Shown here: piece by piece, positions 23,803 to 33,869 of the stretch | How the letters are laid out: each line of letters begins with the position of its first letter | Numbering within the stretch: position 1 is the stretch's first letter | Assembly (NCBI RefSeq): GCF_022059845.1 | Contig: NZ_CP091851.1 | Span: forward strand, 62,001 to 126,000 | DNA length: 64,000 nucleotides | Reading direction: 5' to 3' | Source: Terrirubrum flagellatum | GTDB taxonomy: Bacteria > Pseudomonadota > Alphaproteobacteria > Rhizobiales > Beijerinckiaceae | Notes under the pieces: generated by a model | Database searches by the model: none | What the model was told of the DNA's origin: nothing | What the model saw: the letters and a program-made list of their open reading frames with translations, nothing else | Position numbers and translations under genes: made by a program

Positions 23803-26800
23803 CTATTCCGCCGGAACGGGAGCGGCGGCAACGCGCGAAGGCGCCTTGCCGCGCCAGCGATTGACCCTTTCAGAGAGCCGGTCGAAGGCGAGATAGATCG
23901 CCGGCGTCGTGTAAAGCGTCAGCAATTGTGACACGAAGAGGCCGCCGACGATGGTGATGCCGAGCGGCCGGCGCAACTCGGAGCCCGGCCCCTCGCCGAG
24001 CAGCAGCGGCAGCGCGCCGAGCATCGCTGCGAGCGTCGTCATGGTGATGGGGCGGAAACGGTCGTGGGCGGCTGACAGGATCGCGTCACGCGGCGACGCG
24101 CCGGCGCGGCGCGCGACGAGCGCCTGATCGACCAGCATGATGCCGTTCTTCTTCACGATGCCGATGAGAAGGATGACGCCGATCAGCGCGACGAGCGTCA
24201 GATCGACGCCGGCGAATTGCAGCGCCAGCAGCGCGCCAAGCCCGGCGGACGGCAAGGTCGAGAGAATCGTCAGCGGGTGGACGAAGCTCTCATAGAGGAT
24301 GCCGAGCAGGATATAGATCGTGATCAGCGCCGCGACGATGAGCACCGTCTGATCATTGGCGCTGCGCGTGAAAACGGCGGCGTCGCCAGCGAAATCCGCA
24401 TGCAGAGTTTCAGGCAAATGCAGCTCCGCAACCGCCTGACGAATCTCCTGCGTCACCTGGCCCAGCGAAGCGTCAGGTTGCAGCGTGTAGGTGACCGTAA
24501 TCGAGGGATACTGCCCCTGATGGTTGACCACGAGAGGCGCGAGCGTGGTCTCGCGTCTGACGAGGCCGCTCAGCGGCACCTGCTTGTTCTTGGAGTTGGT
24601 GACGAATACCTTGTCGATCGCGCTGGGGTCGCCATAGTCGCGGGGCGACGTCGCCATCACCACGCGATACTGGTTGCGCTCGGCATAGATGGTGACGATC
24701 TGGCGCTGCGAGAACGCATTATTCAAGGCGGCGTCGATCGCCGAGATGCTGACGCCGAGTCGCGCCGCGGCGTCGCGATCAATCGCGAGCGTGATCTGAA
24801 GACCGCCGGCCTCCTGATCGGTGGAGACGTCGGTCAGGCCGGGAATCAAGCGCAGCCGCTCCGCCACTTTGGGCGCCCATGTGCGCAATTCGTTGAGATC
24901 AGCGCTCCAGAGCGTGAATTGCTGATCCGATTTTCCCTGTCGGCCGCCGGCGCGCACATCCTGCACCGGCGTGAGATAGACGCTGAGGCCGGTGACGCTC
25001 CGCAGTGAATTACGCAGGCGCGCGATGACTCGCTGCACCGATTCCTTGCGCTCGTCGACCGGTTTGAGGCTGACGAACAGGCGGCCGGAATTGCCGCCCG
25101 AGATCCAGCCGGAGGAGCCCATGAAGGAGCCGACATGGGCGACGCCGTGATCGGCTGAGACAATCGCCGCAGCGCGCTCCTGCAATTGCTTCAGCGCTTC
25201 AAACGAGGTGTCGGTGGAGGCTTCCGCCCAGCCGAACAGCAGCCCTGTGTCGTCCTGCGGAAAATAGCCCTTCGGCAATGTCTGGAAGAGGTGAACCGTC
25301 CAGCCGATCGTGCCCGCCATGACAAGGAGCAGAACCCAGGACGCGCGCAGCGCGAATTTCAGCGAACGCACATAGAGGCCAGCGACCCAATCGATCGCGT
25401 GTTTCATGCCGTCCTGAAGCCTCGCGGAAAAACCCGTCTCCGGATGCGCCTTGAGAAGCTGGCCGCACATCATCGGCGTGACGCTGAGCGCGACCAGCGT
25501 CGAAGCGGCGATGGCGTAGGCGACGGTGAGCGAGAATTCCTGGAAGAATTTTCCGACGATGCCGCCCATGAAAAACAGCGGCACGAAGGCGGCGACAAGC
25601 GAGAGGCTGATTGCGACGACGGTGAATGCGATGCGGCCGGCGCCTTCGATGGCCGCCTGTAGCGGCGGCATGCCCTTCTCGATGCGCTGGATGACGCTCT
25701 CGATGACAACGATCGCATCCTCGACAACGAATCCGACGGAGATGGCGAGCGCCATCAGCGAGAGATTGTCGATGGTGAAGCCCGCAAGCCACATGCCGGC
25801 GAACGCGCCGGCGAAGGCGAGGGGGATGGTCACGCCGGCGGCGAGCGTTGGCACCGTGCGGCCAAGGAAAAGAAAGACGATCGCCATCACCATGCCGATC
25901 GACAGAAGCAGCGTCTTCTGCATGTCGACGATGCTGGCGCGCAGCGTCACCGTGCGATCGGACATCACCTGCACATCGATGTCTTCGGGAATCCAGCGCT
26001 TGAGATCAGGCAGCAGCGCATTGATGCGGCGAACCGTCTCGACGACGTTGGCGTCCGCCGCCTTTGTGATCGTGATCAGCACGGCGGGGCGGCCGTCGTA
26101 GGTTCCGGCGGCGCGGATGTTGCGCACGCCCTGCGTCACCTTCGCGATGTCGGTCAGCCGAACCACCGTGCCGTTCGAGCCGCGCAAAGTCAGCGTCTTG
26201 TAGGCGTCGGCGCCGTTCATTTGCGCGTTGAGGCGGATCGTCTCCGCCTGATGCGGCCCGTCGAATGCGCCGAGCGGCCCCATGGCATTGGCGTTGACGA
26301 TCGCTGTGCGGATCTGGTCGAGCGTGAAACCGGCGGCTGCGATAGCTGTGGGGTCGACTTCGACGCGCACCGCGGGCTGTTCCGCGCCGCTGACGGAGGC
26401 TTCGGCGACGCCCTGCACTTGCGACAGGCGCTGCACCAGCACGGTGTCGGCGGCGTCATAGAGGCCGCTTGTCGGAATGGTCTGCGAGGTCAGCGCCAGA
26501 ATGAGGATCGGTTGCGCGGCGGGATTCGCTTTCCTGAATGTCGGCAAGGTCGGGATGTCGGAGGGCAGGTCCGTCATCGACGCATTGATCGCGGACTGCA
26601 CATCCTGCGCCGCCTTGTCGATCGGGCGCGCGAGATCGAACTGCACGGCGATGGTGGTGGAGCCGAGATTGCTGCGTGACGTGATTTCGGTGACGCCGGC
26701 GATGGTCGCGAGCCGGCGCTCCAGCGGCGCCGCGACGCTCGACGCCATGGTCTCGGGGTCGGCGCCTGGCCGGCTGGCGCTGACGCGAATGGTCGGGAGA

Positions 26801-26922
26801 TCGACGGTCGGCAGGCTGGAGACCGGCAACTGGCCGTAGGCGACGAAGCCGATCAGCAGAAGACCGATCGCCAGCAAGGTGCTGGCGACGGGTCTGCGGA
26901 CGAAGGGCTCGCACAGGTTCAT
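23803..26922 (-). CDS. Efflux RND permease, MdtC/MuxC-like
   Basis: 1039 residues, 12 membrane segments and two large periplasmic loops. N-terminus FVRRPVASTLLAIGLLLIGF; TM4 motif GFVVEDAIVVIESV has Glu401-Asp402 where most RND pumps have Asp-Asp; TM10 Lys is present in GIVKKNGIMLVD. Second permease of a dual-pump operon, 7 nt after the first. In MdtBC and MuxBC two different permeases form a heterotrimer with one adaptor; the same is likely here. Proton-driven drug or lipid-like substrate export. Confidence 0.92.
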   Translation of the reverse strand: MNLCEPFVRRPVASTLLAIGLLLIGFVAYGQLPVSSLPTVDLPTIRVSASRPGADPETMASSVAAPLERRLATIAGVTEITSRSNLGSTTIAVQFDLARPIDKAAQDVQSAINASMTDLPSDIPTLPTFRKANPAAQPILILALTSQTIPTSGLYDAADTVLVQRLSQVQGVAEASVSGAEQPAVRVEVDPTAIAAAGFTLDQIRTAIVNANAMGPLGAFDGPHQAETIRLNAQMNGADAYKTLTLRGSNGTVVRLTDIAKVTQGVRNIRAAGTYDGRPAVLITITKAADANVVETVRRINALLPDLKRWIPEDIDVQVMSDRTVTLRASIVDMQKTLLLSIGMVMAIVFLFLGRTVPTLAAGVTIPLAFAGAFAGMWLAGFTIDNLSLMALAISVGFVVEDAIVVIESVIQRIEKGMPPLQAAIEGAGRIAFTVVAISLSLVAAFVPLFFMGGIVGKFFQEFSLTVAYAIAASTLVALSVTPMMCGQLLKAHPETGFSARLQDGMKHAIDWVAGLYVRSLKFALRASWVLLLVMAGTIGWTVHLFQTLPKGYFPQDDTGLLFGWAEASTDTSFEALKQLQERAAAIVSADHGVAHVGSFMGSSGWISGGNSGRLFVSLKPVDERKESVQRVIARLRNSLRSVTGLSVYLTPVQDVRAGGRQGKSDQQFTLWSADLNELRTWAPKVAERLRLIPGLTDVSTDQEAGGLQITLAIDRDAAARLGVSISAIDAALNNAFSQRQIVTIYAERNQYRVVMATSPRDYGDPSAIDKVFVTNSKNKQVPLSGLVRRETTLAPLVVNHQGQYPSITVTYTLQPDASLGQVTQEIRQAVAELHLPETLHADFAGDAAVFTRSANDQTVLIVAALITIYILLGILYESFVHPLTILSTLPSAGLGALLALQFAGVDLTLVALIGVILLIGIVKKNGIMLVDQALVARRAGASPRDAILSAAHDRFRPITMTTLAAMLGALPLLLGEGPGSELRRPLGITIVGGLFVSQLLTLYTTPAIYLAFDRLSERVNRWRGKAPSRVAAAPVPAE

Positions 26923-26929
26923 CGATGCG

Positions 26930-29900
26930 TCATTCCCCCGGCGTCGGGTCGAGCGCGAGCGACATTTGCTGCGGCTCTGTGCGATGGCGGCGCAGCCGAT
27001 CGAGCGCGAGATAGATCACCGGCGTCGTGTAAAGCGTGAGCGCCTGGCTGAGCAGCAAGCCGCCGATGATCGAGACGCCGAGCGGCATGCGCAGCTCCGC
27101 GCCGGGACCTTCGGCGAGCGCGAGCGGCAGCGCGCCGAACAGAGCGGCGAGCGTGGTCATCATGATCGGGCGGAAACGCAGCCGGCAGGCTTCGACGATC
27201 GCGTCATGCGAGGACAGGCCGCGTTTGCGTTCGGCGTCGAGCGCGAAATCGATCATCATGATCGCGTTCTTCTTCACGATGCCCATCAACAGCACGATGC
27301 CGATGACGCCAATCACAGTGAGATGCTCGCCGACGACGGTCAGCGCCAGCAATGCGCCGATGCCGGCGGACGGCAGCGTCGAAAGAATCGTGATCGGATG
27401 AATGAAGCTCTCATAAAGCACGCCGAGCACGATATAGATCGCGATCACCGCGGCGAGGATGAGCAGCGGCTGGTTCGCCAAAGAGGATTTGAATTCCGCC
27501 GCTTCGCCGAAGAAGGAGCCGCTGATCGTATCGGGCATGCCGATCAATTTTTCCGCGTCGGCGATGGCGGTCACCGCGTCGCCGAGCGATTGGCTCTCGG
27601 CAAGATCGAAGCTGATGGTCGCGGCGGGGAACTGCTCCTGCCGGCTGACCGCGAGCGGCGACGTCACGCGCTCCAGCGCCGCGAAGCTTGCCAGAGGCAC
27701 CTGCGTCGACGCGGTGCTGAGCGTGGTCGTCGTGGTCTGCTGGATGGTCGAGGTCGACTGGTTCACCGCGGAGCCCGGAAACCGCATCGAACCCAGCGTA
27801 TTGGGATCGACGCGATAGCGCGGATCAACTTCGAGCACGACGCGATACTGGTTTGCCTGGCCATAGATGGTGGAAATCTGGCGTTGCGCGAAAGAGTCGT
27901 TCAACACATCGCTGATCGATTGCATCGACACGCCGAACTGGCCCGCCTTGATGCGGTCGACATTGACGCGCGTCGTCAGGCCCTGATCCTCTTCGATCGA
28001 CGCGACATTGCGGAAGCGCGGATCAGCGCGCAACACGTCCATCAGACGCGCTGACCAGCGCCGCACTTCGGCGCCGCTCGTTCCGACGAGCGTATATTGA
28101 TACTGGCTCCAGGACGAGCGCGTCGCGATCTGCACGTCCTGCACCGGCTTGACGAAAGCGATGAGGCCCGGAACCCGTTCGAGCTTCTCTTCAACCTCAT
28201 GAGACACAGTGCGCGCCGAGCGCGCGCGCTCGGCATGCGGCTTCAGCGATACGGTGAGGCTCGCCGCATTCGGCGTCGGGTTCGCGGAACCGGTCCCGAC
28301 GACGGCGCTGACGGATTCCACCTCGGGAATCGCGCGAATCGCTTCAACGGCCTGCGCCTGATACTGCGTCATGGCGGCAAAGGATGCGTCCGGCGAGGCG
28401 CGGATCACCACATTGATCAGGCCCGTATCCTGATCGGGCAGGAAGCTCTTGGGCATCCAGACATAGAGCCCGATGGTGACGCCAAGCGTCAGAAACGTCA
28501 CCGCCAGCGTCGCGCCCTGCCAGCGCAGCACGAAAGCGAGCGAACGCTCGTAAGCCCAGGCGAGGCCGTCTCCCATGCGCGCGACGAGGCCGGGTTTGTC
28601 GACCTTCTTCTCGACGTGATGGCGCAGGAGTTTCGCGCACATCATTGGCGTCAGCGTCAGCGACACGATCGCCGACACGACGACGGCGATCGAGAGGGTC
28701 AGCGCAAATTCGCGGAACATGCGGCCGACAAGGCCGCTCATGAACAGCAGCGGAATGAACACCGCGAGCAGCGACGCGGTCAGCGAAATCACGGTGAAGC
28801 CGATTTCGGCCGAGCCTTTGTAGGCGGCCGTCTCGTCATCCTCGCCTTCCTCGCGGTGGCGGGCGATGTTCTCGATCATCACGATCGCGTCGTCGACGAC
28901 GAAGCCCGAGCCGATGGTCAGCGCCATCAGTGAAAGATTGTCGAGGCTGAAGCCTGCGAAATACATCACGCCGAACGCGCCGATCAGCGACAGCGGCAGC
29001 GCGACGCCGGCGATGATCGTCGCCGACCAGGTGCGCAGGAACAGCAGCACGACGAGAATGACCAGGCCGACGCTGAGCGCCAGCGTGAACTGCACATCCT
29101 TCACGGAGGCGCGGATCGCGCCGGTGCGGTCTGAAACCACCGCGAGCGTCACGTCCTGTGGCAATGAGCGCGAGAGCCGCGGCAGCTCGGCCTTGATGCG
29201 GTCGACGGTGGCGACGATGTTCGCGCCGGGCTGCCGCTGGATGTCGAGAATCACGGCCGGCGAGCCGGTGAGCCAGGCGCCAATGCGCTCATTTTCGAAA
29301 CCGTCCGTCACCTTGGCGACGTCGCGAAGCAGGATCGGCGCGCCGTTGCGATAGGCGATGGTGACCATCGAGTAAGCCTTCGCCGTGGTGATCTGATCGT
29401 TCGCGGCGATTGCGTAGGCCTGGCTCTTGCCGTCGAGCGATCCTTTCGGCGAAGACACATTGGCGCCGGAGACCGCCGTGCGCAGATCCTCCATGCTCAT
29501 ATTCAGGCTCGCGAGCGCGGACACATCGGCCTGCACGCGCACAGCGGGTTTGAGGCCGCCCTGAATGGTGACATGGCCGACGCCAGAGATTTCGCTCAGG
29601 CGCTGCGCGAGCAGGCTGTCGGCGGAGTCGGAGAGATCGCGAAGCTGAACGGTCGGAGAAGTAATCGCCAGCGTCATGATCGGCGCGTCGGCTGGATTCA
29701 CTTTCGCATAGACCGGCGGGTAGGGCAGCGTGCGCGGCAGCGTCGAGCCCGCGGCGTTGATCGCGGCCTGCACATCCTGCGCGCCGCCATCGATATCGCG
29801 ATCGAGATTAAATTGCAGTGTGACCTGGCTCAAGCCGAACGAGCTCGTCGAGGTCATCGTCGTCAGCGCCGGAATCTGGCCGAGCTGGCGTTCGAGCGGC

Positions 29901-30094
29901 GCGGTGACGAGCGCGCTCATGGTCTCGGGGTCGGCGCCGGGCAGCGCAGTCGTCACGGCGATTGTTGGAAAATCGACCTGCGGCAGCGACGCGACGGGCA
30001 GATTGCGATAGCCGAGCACGCCGCCGATCAGCACCGCGACGGCGAGCAGCGTCGTCGCCACCGGCCGCGCGATGAAGGGCGCCGAGACGCTCAT
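26930..30094 (-). CDS. Efflux RND permease, MdtB/MuxB-like
   Basis: 1054 residues from ATG at 30094 (MSVSAPFIARPVATTLLAVA), which overlaps the adaptor stop as ATGA; the frame stays open to 30514 but that part is a shadow of the adaptor gene. TM4 has the classical GFVVDDAIVMIENI with the Asp pair, TM10 has VKKNAIMMIDFAL with the Lys. A Gln/Ser/Thr-rich stretch NQSTSTIQQTTTTTLS lies in the second periplasmic domain. Partner of the next gene downstream. Confidence 0.94.
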   Translation of the reverse strand: MSVSAPFIARPVATTLLAVAVLIGGVLGYRNLPVASLPQVDFPTIAVTTALPGADPETMSALVTAPLERQLGQIPALTTMTSTSSFGLSQVTLQFNLDRDIDGGAQDVQAAINAAGSTLPRTLPYPPVYAKVNPADAPIMTLAITSPTVQLRDLSDSADSLLAQRLSEISGVGHVTIQGGLKPAVRVQADVSALASLNMSMEDLRTAVSGANVSSPKGSLDGKSQAYAIAANDQITTAKAYSMVTIAYRNGAPILLRDVAKVTDGFENERIGAWLTGSPAVILDIQRQPGANIVATVDRIKAELPRLSRSLPQDVTLAVVSDRTGAIRASVKDVQFTLALSVGLVILVVLLFLRTWSATIIAGVALPLSLIGAFGVMYFAGFSLDNLSLMALTIGSGFVVDDAIVMIENIARHREEGEDDETAAYKGSAEIGFTVISLTASLLAVFIPLLFMSGLVGRMFREFALTLSIAVVVSAIVSLTLTPMMCAKLLRHHVEKKVDKPGLVARMGDGLAWAYERSLAFVLRWQGATLAVTFLTLGVTIGLYVWMPKSFLPDQDTGLINVVIRASPDASFAAMTQYQAQAVEAIRAIPEVESVSAVVGTGSANPTPNAASLTVSLKPHAERARSARTVSHEVEEKLERVPGLIAFVKPVQDVQIATRSSWSQYQYTLVGTSGAEVRRWSARLMDVLRADPRFRNVASIEEDQGLTTRVNVDRIKAGQFGVSMQSISDVLNDSFAQRQISTIYGQANQYRVVLEVDPRYRVDPNTLGSMRFPGSAVNQSTSTIQQTTTTTLSTASTQVPLASFAALERVTSPLAVSRQEQFPAATISFDLAESQSLGDAVTAIADAEKLIGMPDTISGSFFGEAAEFKSSLANQPLLILAAVIAIYIVLGVLYESFIHPITILSTLPSAGIGALLALTVVGEHLTVIGVIGIVLLMGIVKKNAIMMIDFALDAERKRGLSSHDAIVEACRLRFRPIMMTTLAALFGALPLALAEGPGAELRMPLGVSIIGGLLLSQALTLYTTPVIYLALDRLRRHRTEPQQMSLALDPTPGE

Positions 30095-31422
30095 GATCGC
30101 TGTCGCTGACCTCGGGCGGGCTGATCGCCGGAGGTTTGTCCGCCGTCGGTGTTGTTGTTGCGTCGCCGGCGCTCCTGCGGCTGCTCGCCGTTGGGACGCT
30201 GCGGGCGCGGCGGTGGCGCAACAGCCGGCGCTTCGCCCGGCTCGCCGCCGGACACGCTGATCGCCTTGCCGTTCGACAGGCGCGCGAAGCCTGTCGTGAT
30301 GACGGACTCGCCCGTCTGCAGGCCGTCCGTGATGACGGCGATCTCTTCGTCCTGCAGCGACGCCTTCACCTGCCGCACCATCGCCTTGGAGTCGGCGTCG
30401 ACGATATAGACGAAGAAGCCATCGGGGCCGCGTCGCAGCGCGGGCGTCGGAATGACCTTCGCCTGAGCGAGCAGCGCCACCTGCACGCGCGCGCTGACGA
30501 ATTGCCCGGGCCATAGCTTGAGCTGTTCGTTGGCGAAACGGGCCTTGAGCTTGAACGTGCCGGTCGTCGTATCGATCTGGTTGTCGACGACTTCGAGCGT
30601 CCCGACAGCGATGGAGCTGCGGCCGTCCGCCTCCATCGCCTCGACCTTCACCTCGCCCTTGGCCATCGCCTCATTGACGGCGCCGAAATCGCGCTGCGGC
30701 AGCGAGAACAGCACGGAGATCGGCTTCACCTGCGCGATCGTCACGATGCCGGTCGCGTCGCCCGCGCGGACGATGTTTCCGGCGTCGACGAGGCGGATGC
30801 CCGTGCGTCCATCAATAGGCGAGCGGATCGTCGTGTAGTTGAGATAGGTCTTGGCGTTGTCGATCGCCGCCTGATCGGACCTGATCTGCGCTTCGAGCTG
30901 CGCCACCATCGCTTTCTGGCCATCAGCCTGCTGCTTTGAGCCGGCGTTGGTCGCGGCGAGCTTTTCGTAACGTTCGAGATCGATGCGGGCGTTGGCGACG
31001 TTGGCCTCGTCCTGCGCCTTCTTGGCGACCGCCTGATCATACTGCGCCTGATAGATCGCGGGATCGATGCGGGCGAGCACGTCGCCGGCCTTCACGTCCT
31101 GGCCTTCGCGAAACTCAACCGAGAGAAGCCGGCCGTCGACCTGCGAGCGCACCGTGATCGAGGCGTAGGCCTGCACGTTGCCGATGCCGTCGCGATGCAC
31201 CGGCACGTCGCGCGCGATCACTTTCGAGGCGAGAACAGGAACGGTCTCGTCAGGCGAGCCGCCGCCGAACCGCCGGCCGCCACCGCGGCCTCCTCCGCCT
31301 CTGCCCGGACCGGCCTGCTGTCCCTGCGTTGGAGCCTGCTCCTGATGAAACCACCACCAGGCGCCGCCGAAGCTTGCGCCAGCCGCGCAGACAGACAGCA
31401 GAAGGACACGCGACCACCTCAT
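30091..31422 (-). CDS. RND efflux periplasmic adaptor (MdtA-like)
   Basis: 443 residues. N-terminal membrane anchor MRWSRVLLLSVCAAGASFGG, then an unusual Gly/Arg-rich linker (GPGRGGGGRGGGRRFGGG, about residues 42-58). Lipoyl half-motifs VRSQVDGRLLSVEFREGQDVKAGDVLARID and YTTIRSPIDGRTGIRLVDAGNIV flank an alpha-hairpin coiled coil (about 135-195). The C-terminus is low-complexity, with Pro/Arg/Asn. Overlaps the OMF stop by 4 nt (ATGA). Confidence 0.93.
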   Translation of the reverse strand: MRWSRVLLLSVCAAGASFGGAWWWFHQEQAPTQGQQAGPGRGGGGRGGGRRFGGGSPDETVPVLASKVIARDVPVHRDGIGNVQAYASITVRSQVDGRLLSVEFREGQDVKAGDVLARIDPAIYQAQYDQAVAKKAQDEANVANARIDLERYEKLAATNAGSKQQADGQKAMVAQLEAQIRSDQAAIDNAKTYLNYTTIRSPIDGRTGIRLVDAGNIVRAGDATGIVTIAQVKPISVLFSLPQRDFGAVNEAMAKGEVKVEAMEADGRSSIAVGTLEVVDNQIDTTTGTFKLKARFANEQLKLWPGQFVSARVQVALLAQAKVIPTPALRRGPDGFFVYIVDADSKAMVRQVKASLQDEEIAVITDGLQTGESVITTGFARLSNGKAISVSGGEPGEAPAVAPPPRPQRPNGEQPQERRRRNNNTDGGQTSGDQPARGQRQRS

Positions 31423-32969
31423 CGCTGGGGTTCCTCCGCCATCGGCGCCGTGCTGTTCAAGAGGCCGTTCGCTCCCGCCTTATCGTTTCGCGCGATCCGC
31501 GTCACTTGCGGCCGGTCGGCGAAATCGCCGCCCAGCGCCTGAAACAGGCTGACGGAGGCCTGTAACCGCGAGAAGCGGCTCTGGGCCAATGAAGTTTGAG
31601 CCTGAAAAAGCGTCTGTTGTGTGTTCAATAGCGTCACGAGATCGATAGTGCCCTGGCGCAGCCTTTCCTCCGAGAGGTTGAAGGCGGTGCGCGCCTTGTC
31701 GACGGAGACGCGAAGGGCGGCGTCGCGGCGATCGCTCTCACGGATGGCGACCAGCGCATTCTCGACGTCGGTCAACGCAGATACGATCGATTTGCGATAG
31801 GTCTCGAGGAGTTCGCGCCGCTGCGCGTCGCTGAGATCGACCTGAGATTGCAGCTTGCCGCCATCGAAAACTGTCTGCGTCAGCCCGGCCGCGATGGAAA
31901 AGAAAGCCGATTCCGGCCGGAACAGCGTGCGCAGCATGGCGCTCTGGAAGCCGCCCTGTCCGGTCAGTTCGATCGACGGCAGCAGCGCCTTGCGCGCGGC
32001 GTCGAGATTGGCGTCGGCGGCGGCGAGCGAGGCTTCGGCCGCGCGAATGTCAGGGCGGCGCAGCAGGAGCGCCGAAGGTATTCCGGGCGCAACGCGAGGC
32101 GCCGCGAGTCCGCCAAACGCGGCGGCGCGAACCTCGAATCCCTGAGGCGGCCGGCCAACGAGCAGCGCCAGCGTCGTGCGCGCATTTGCGGCCGTCTGCC
32201 GCAAAGGCGGAATCGAGGCGCGCTGGTTGGCGACGAGCGACTCCTGCTGGGCGATGTCGAGCGCCGTGCCGGTGCCGGCCGAAAGTCGTTGCTGGATGAC
32301 GCCGAGAATACGCTCGGCGCTGCGCAGATTGTCGTTGGCGATGCGCAGCTCTTCGAGCGCGAGCGCATATTGCAGATAGGCGTTGATCACGCTGCCCTGC
32401 GTGGTGAGACGCACGGCGTCGATCTGGAAGGCGGAGGCTTGCGCCGTCATTTCGGCCGCGCGCTTTGAGTCGCGCAGCTTGCCCCAGATATCGAGCACGT
32501 AGCTGGCGCTCAGGCCGACATCGAGCGAGCCGCGCGGCTTCGGCGAACTGATGAAGCCGGTCTGCGTTGTGCCGGAGCTGCGCGAGTCCTGCGCGTCGGC
32601 GGAAAATCCAACGGTCGGAAAAAGCGCCGCGCCCGATACGCGTGCCTGCGCGTCGGCCTGATCGAGCCTCGCCATCGCCGTGGCGATATCGAAGTTGCCG
32701 CCCTCGGCCATCGCCACCAGCCGGTTGAGCTCGGATGAGCGAAAGCGCGTCCACCAGCGATCGAGGCGCGGTTCGGATGTGCGGCCCGGCGGTTCGGAAT
32801 AGCGCTGCGGAATGATGAAGGTCAGGCTGCGATCAGCGGAGGGATCGGCGCATCCGGCGAGCGCAAGGGCCGCGAAAGCCGTCGTCAGCCCAATTCGCAC
32901 AGAACCCGCGTCGGCTCGACGCAGCCGACCGGGGACGCTGCGCCAGGCTGACACCGACTCGCACTCCAT
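31419..32969 (-). CDS. Outer-membrane efflux lipoprotein (NodT/OprM family)
   Basis: 516 residues from ATG at 32969 (AGGA 11 nt upstream). ATG at 33011 and GTG at 32900 are alternatives; the last would give a short lipoprotein signal ending LALAGC. The lipobox Cys is followed by two repeats of the TolC fold (LVAMAEGGNFDIATAMARLDQADAQARV and LRRPDIRAAEASLAAADANLDAARKALLPSIEL). First gene of the efflux operon OMF-adaptor-RND-RND, so a complete tripartite pump. Confidence 0.92.
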   Translation of the reverse strand: MECESVSAWRSVPGRLRRADAGSVRIGLTTAFAALALAGCADPSADRSLTFIIPQRYSEPPGRTSEPRLDRWWTRFRSSELNRLVAMAEGGNFDIATAMARLDQADAQARVSGAALFPTVGFSADAQDSRSSGTTQTGFISSPKPRGSLDVGLSASYVLDIWGKLRDSKRAAEMTAQASAFQIDAVRLTTQGSVINAYLQYALALEELRIANDNLRSAERILGVIQQRLSAGTGTALDIAQQESLVANQRASIPPLRQTAANARTTLALLVGRPPQGFEVRAAAFGGLAAPRVAPGIPSALLLRRPDIRAAEASLAAADANLDAARKALLPSIELTGQGGFQSAMLRTLFRPESAFFSIAAGLTQTVFDGGKLQSQVDLSDAQRRELLETYRKSIVSALTDVENALVAIRESDRRDAALRVSVDKARTAFNLSEERLRQGTIDLVTLLNTQQTLFQAQTSLAQSRFSRLQASVSLFQALGGDFADRPQVTRIARNDKAGANGLLNSTAPMAEEPQR

Positions 32970-33157
32970 ACCGCACCATATCCTGCCGTTCGTTCGCGTG
33001 GAATTTAACATTTGGCAAGGTTGGGCGCGGGGCGCGATTGTCGCATGAGGTCGTTTCCGGCCGCCCGCTAAGGCGTTTGCGCCGGGCGGTTCTGCGCACG
33101 ATCTGCTTGTCCCACGCGCGCGGCCGGCGGAATATCGGCCATCCCATGAGGCTGACC

Positions 33158-33850
33158 ATGATCAAGTTCTATTTCAACCTGTCGCCGAACCCGATGAAGG
33201 TCGCGCTGTTCCTCGAAGAGGCGGAGCTTCCCTATGAGGCGATCGCCGTCGACGCGCGCAAGGGCGAGCAGTTCGCGCCGGATTTTCTCGCGATCAATCC
33301 GAACGGCAAGGTGCCGGCGATCAAGGACGGCGAGACAGTCGTCTTCGACAGCAACGCGATCCTGCTCTATCTCGGCGAGAAGACCGGAAAATTCATGCCC
33401 GCGAATAATCCGGCGGCGCGTGGTGAAATGCTGTCATGGCTGATGTTCGTCGCGTCAGGGATGGGGCCATTTCTCGGCCAGGCGGTGCATTTCAAGAATT
33501 TCGCGCCGGAGCCGATCCCTTACGCGAACACGCGATACCAGTTCGAGGCGAAGCGCCATCTTGATATTCTCAACGAGAGGCTTGCGAGCCGGCGCTACAT
33601 GCTCGGCGACGCCTATTCGATCATCGACATGCAGGTCTGGGGCTGGGCGCGCATGACGACGTTCATTCTTGGCGACGACGCCTGGACTGGTCTGCCGAAT
33701 CTCAAGCGACTGTTCGACGAGATCAACGCGCGTCCGGCGACGCAGCGCGTCAACGCGTTCCGCGAAGCGCAGGCCGGCAAATTCAAGGCGCAGATGGACG
33801 ACGAGGCCCGCGCCCACATGTTCAGGCATCTCGCCGGACAGGCTGCCTGA
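33158..33850 (+). CDS. Glutathione S-transferase family protein
   Basis: 230 residues from ATG at 33158 with GAGG 8 nt upstream; ATG at 33146 possible. Thioredoxin-like N-domain KFYFNLSPNPMKVALFLEEAELPYEAI, NPNGKVPAIKDGETVVFDSNAILLYLGEKTG with the cis-Pro and the Ser of the GSH site, then an all-alpha C-domain (GDAYSIIDMQVWGWAR). Ure2p/YfcG-like. Located beside the quinone-type detoxification genes, so a thiol-conjugating role fits. Confidence 0.9.
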   Translation: MIKFYFNLSPNPMKVALFLEEAELPYEAIAVDARKGEQFAPDFLAINPNGKVPAIKDGETVVFDSNAILLYLGEKTGKFMPANNPAARGEMLSWLMFVASGMGPFLGQAVHFKNFAPEPIPYANTRYQFEAKRHLDILNERLASRRYMLGDAYSIIDMQVWGWARMTTFILGDDAWTGLPNLKRLFDEINARPATQRVNAFREAQAGKFKAQMDDEARAHMFRHLAGQAA

Positions 33851-33869
33851 GCCTGCCCGGCGAGGTTTT

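Noticed and set aside
26930-30514. 1194-residue version of the first RND pump
   Set aside because: The first 140 residues are Arg/Ala-rich shadow of the adaptor gene; ATG 30094 overlaps the adaptor stop as ATGA and gives the normal RND N-terminus.
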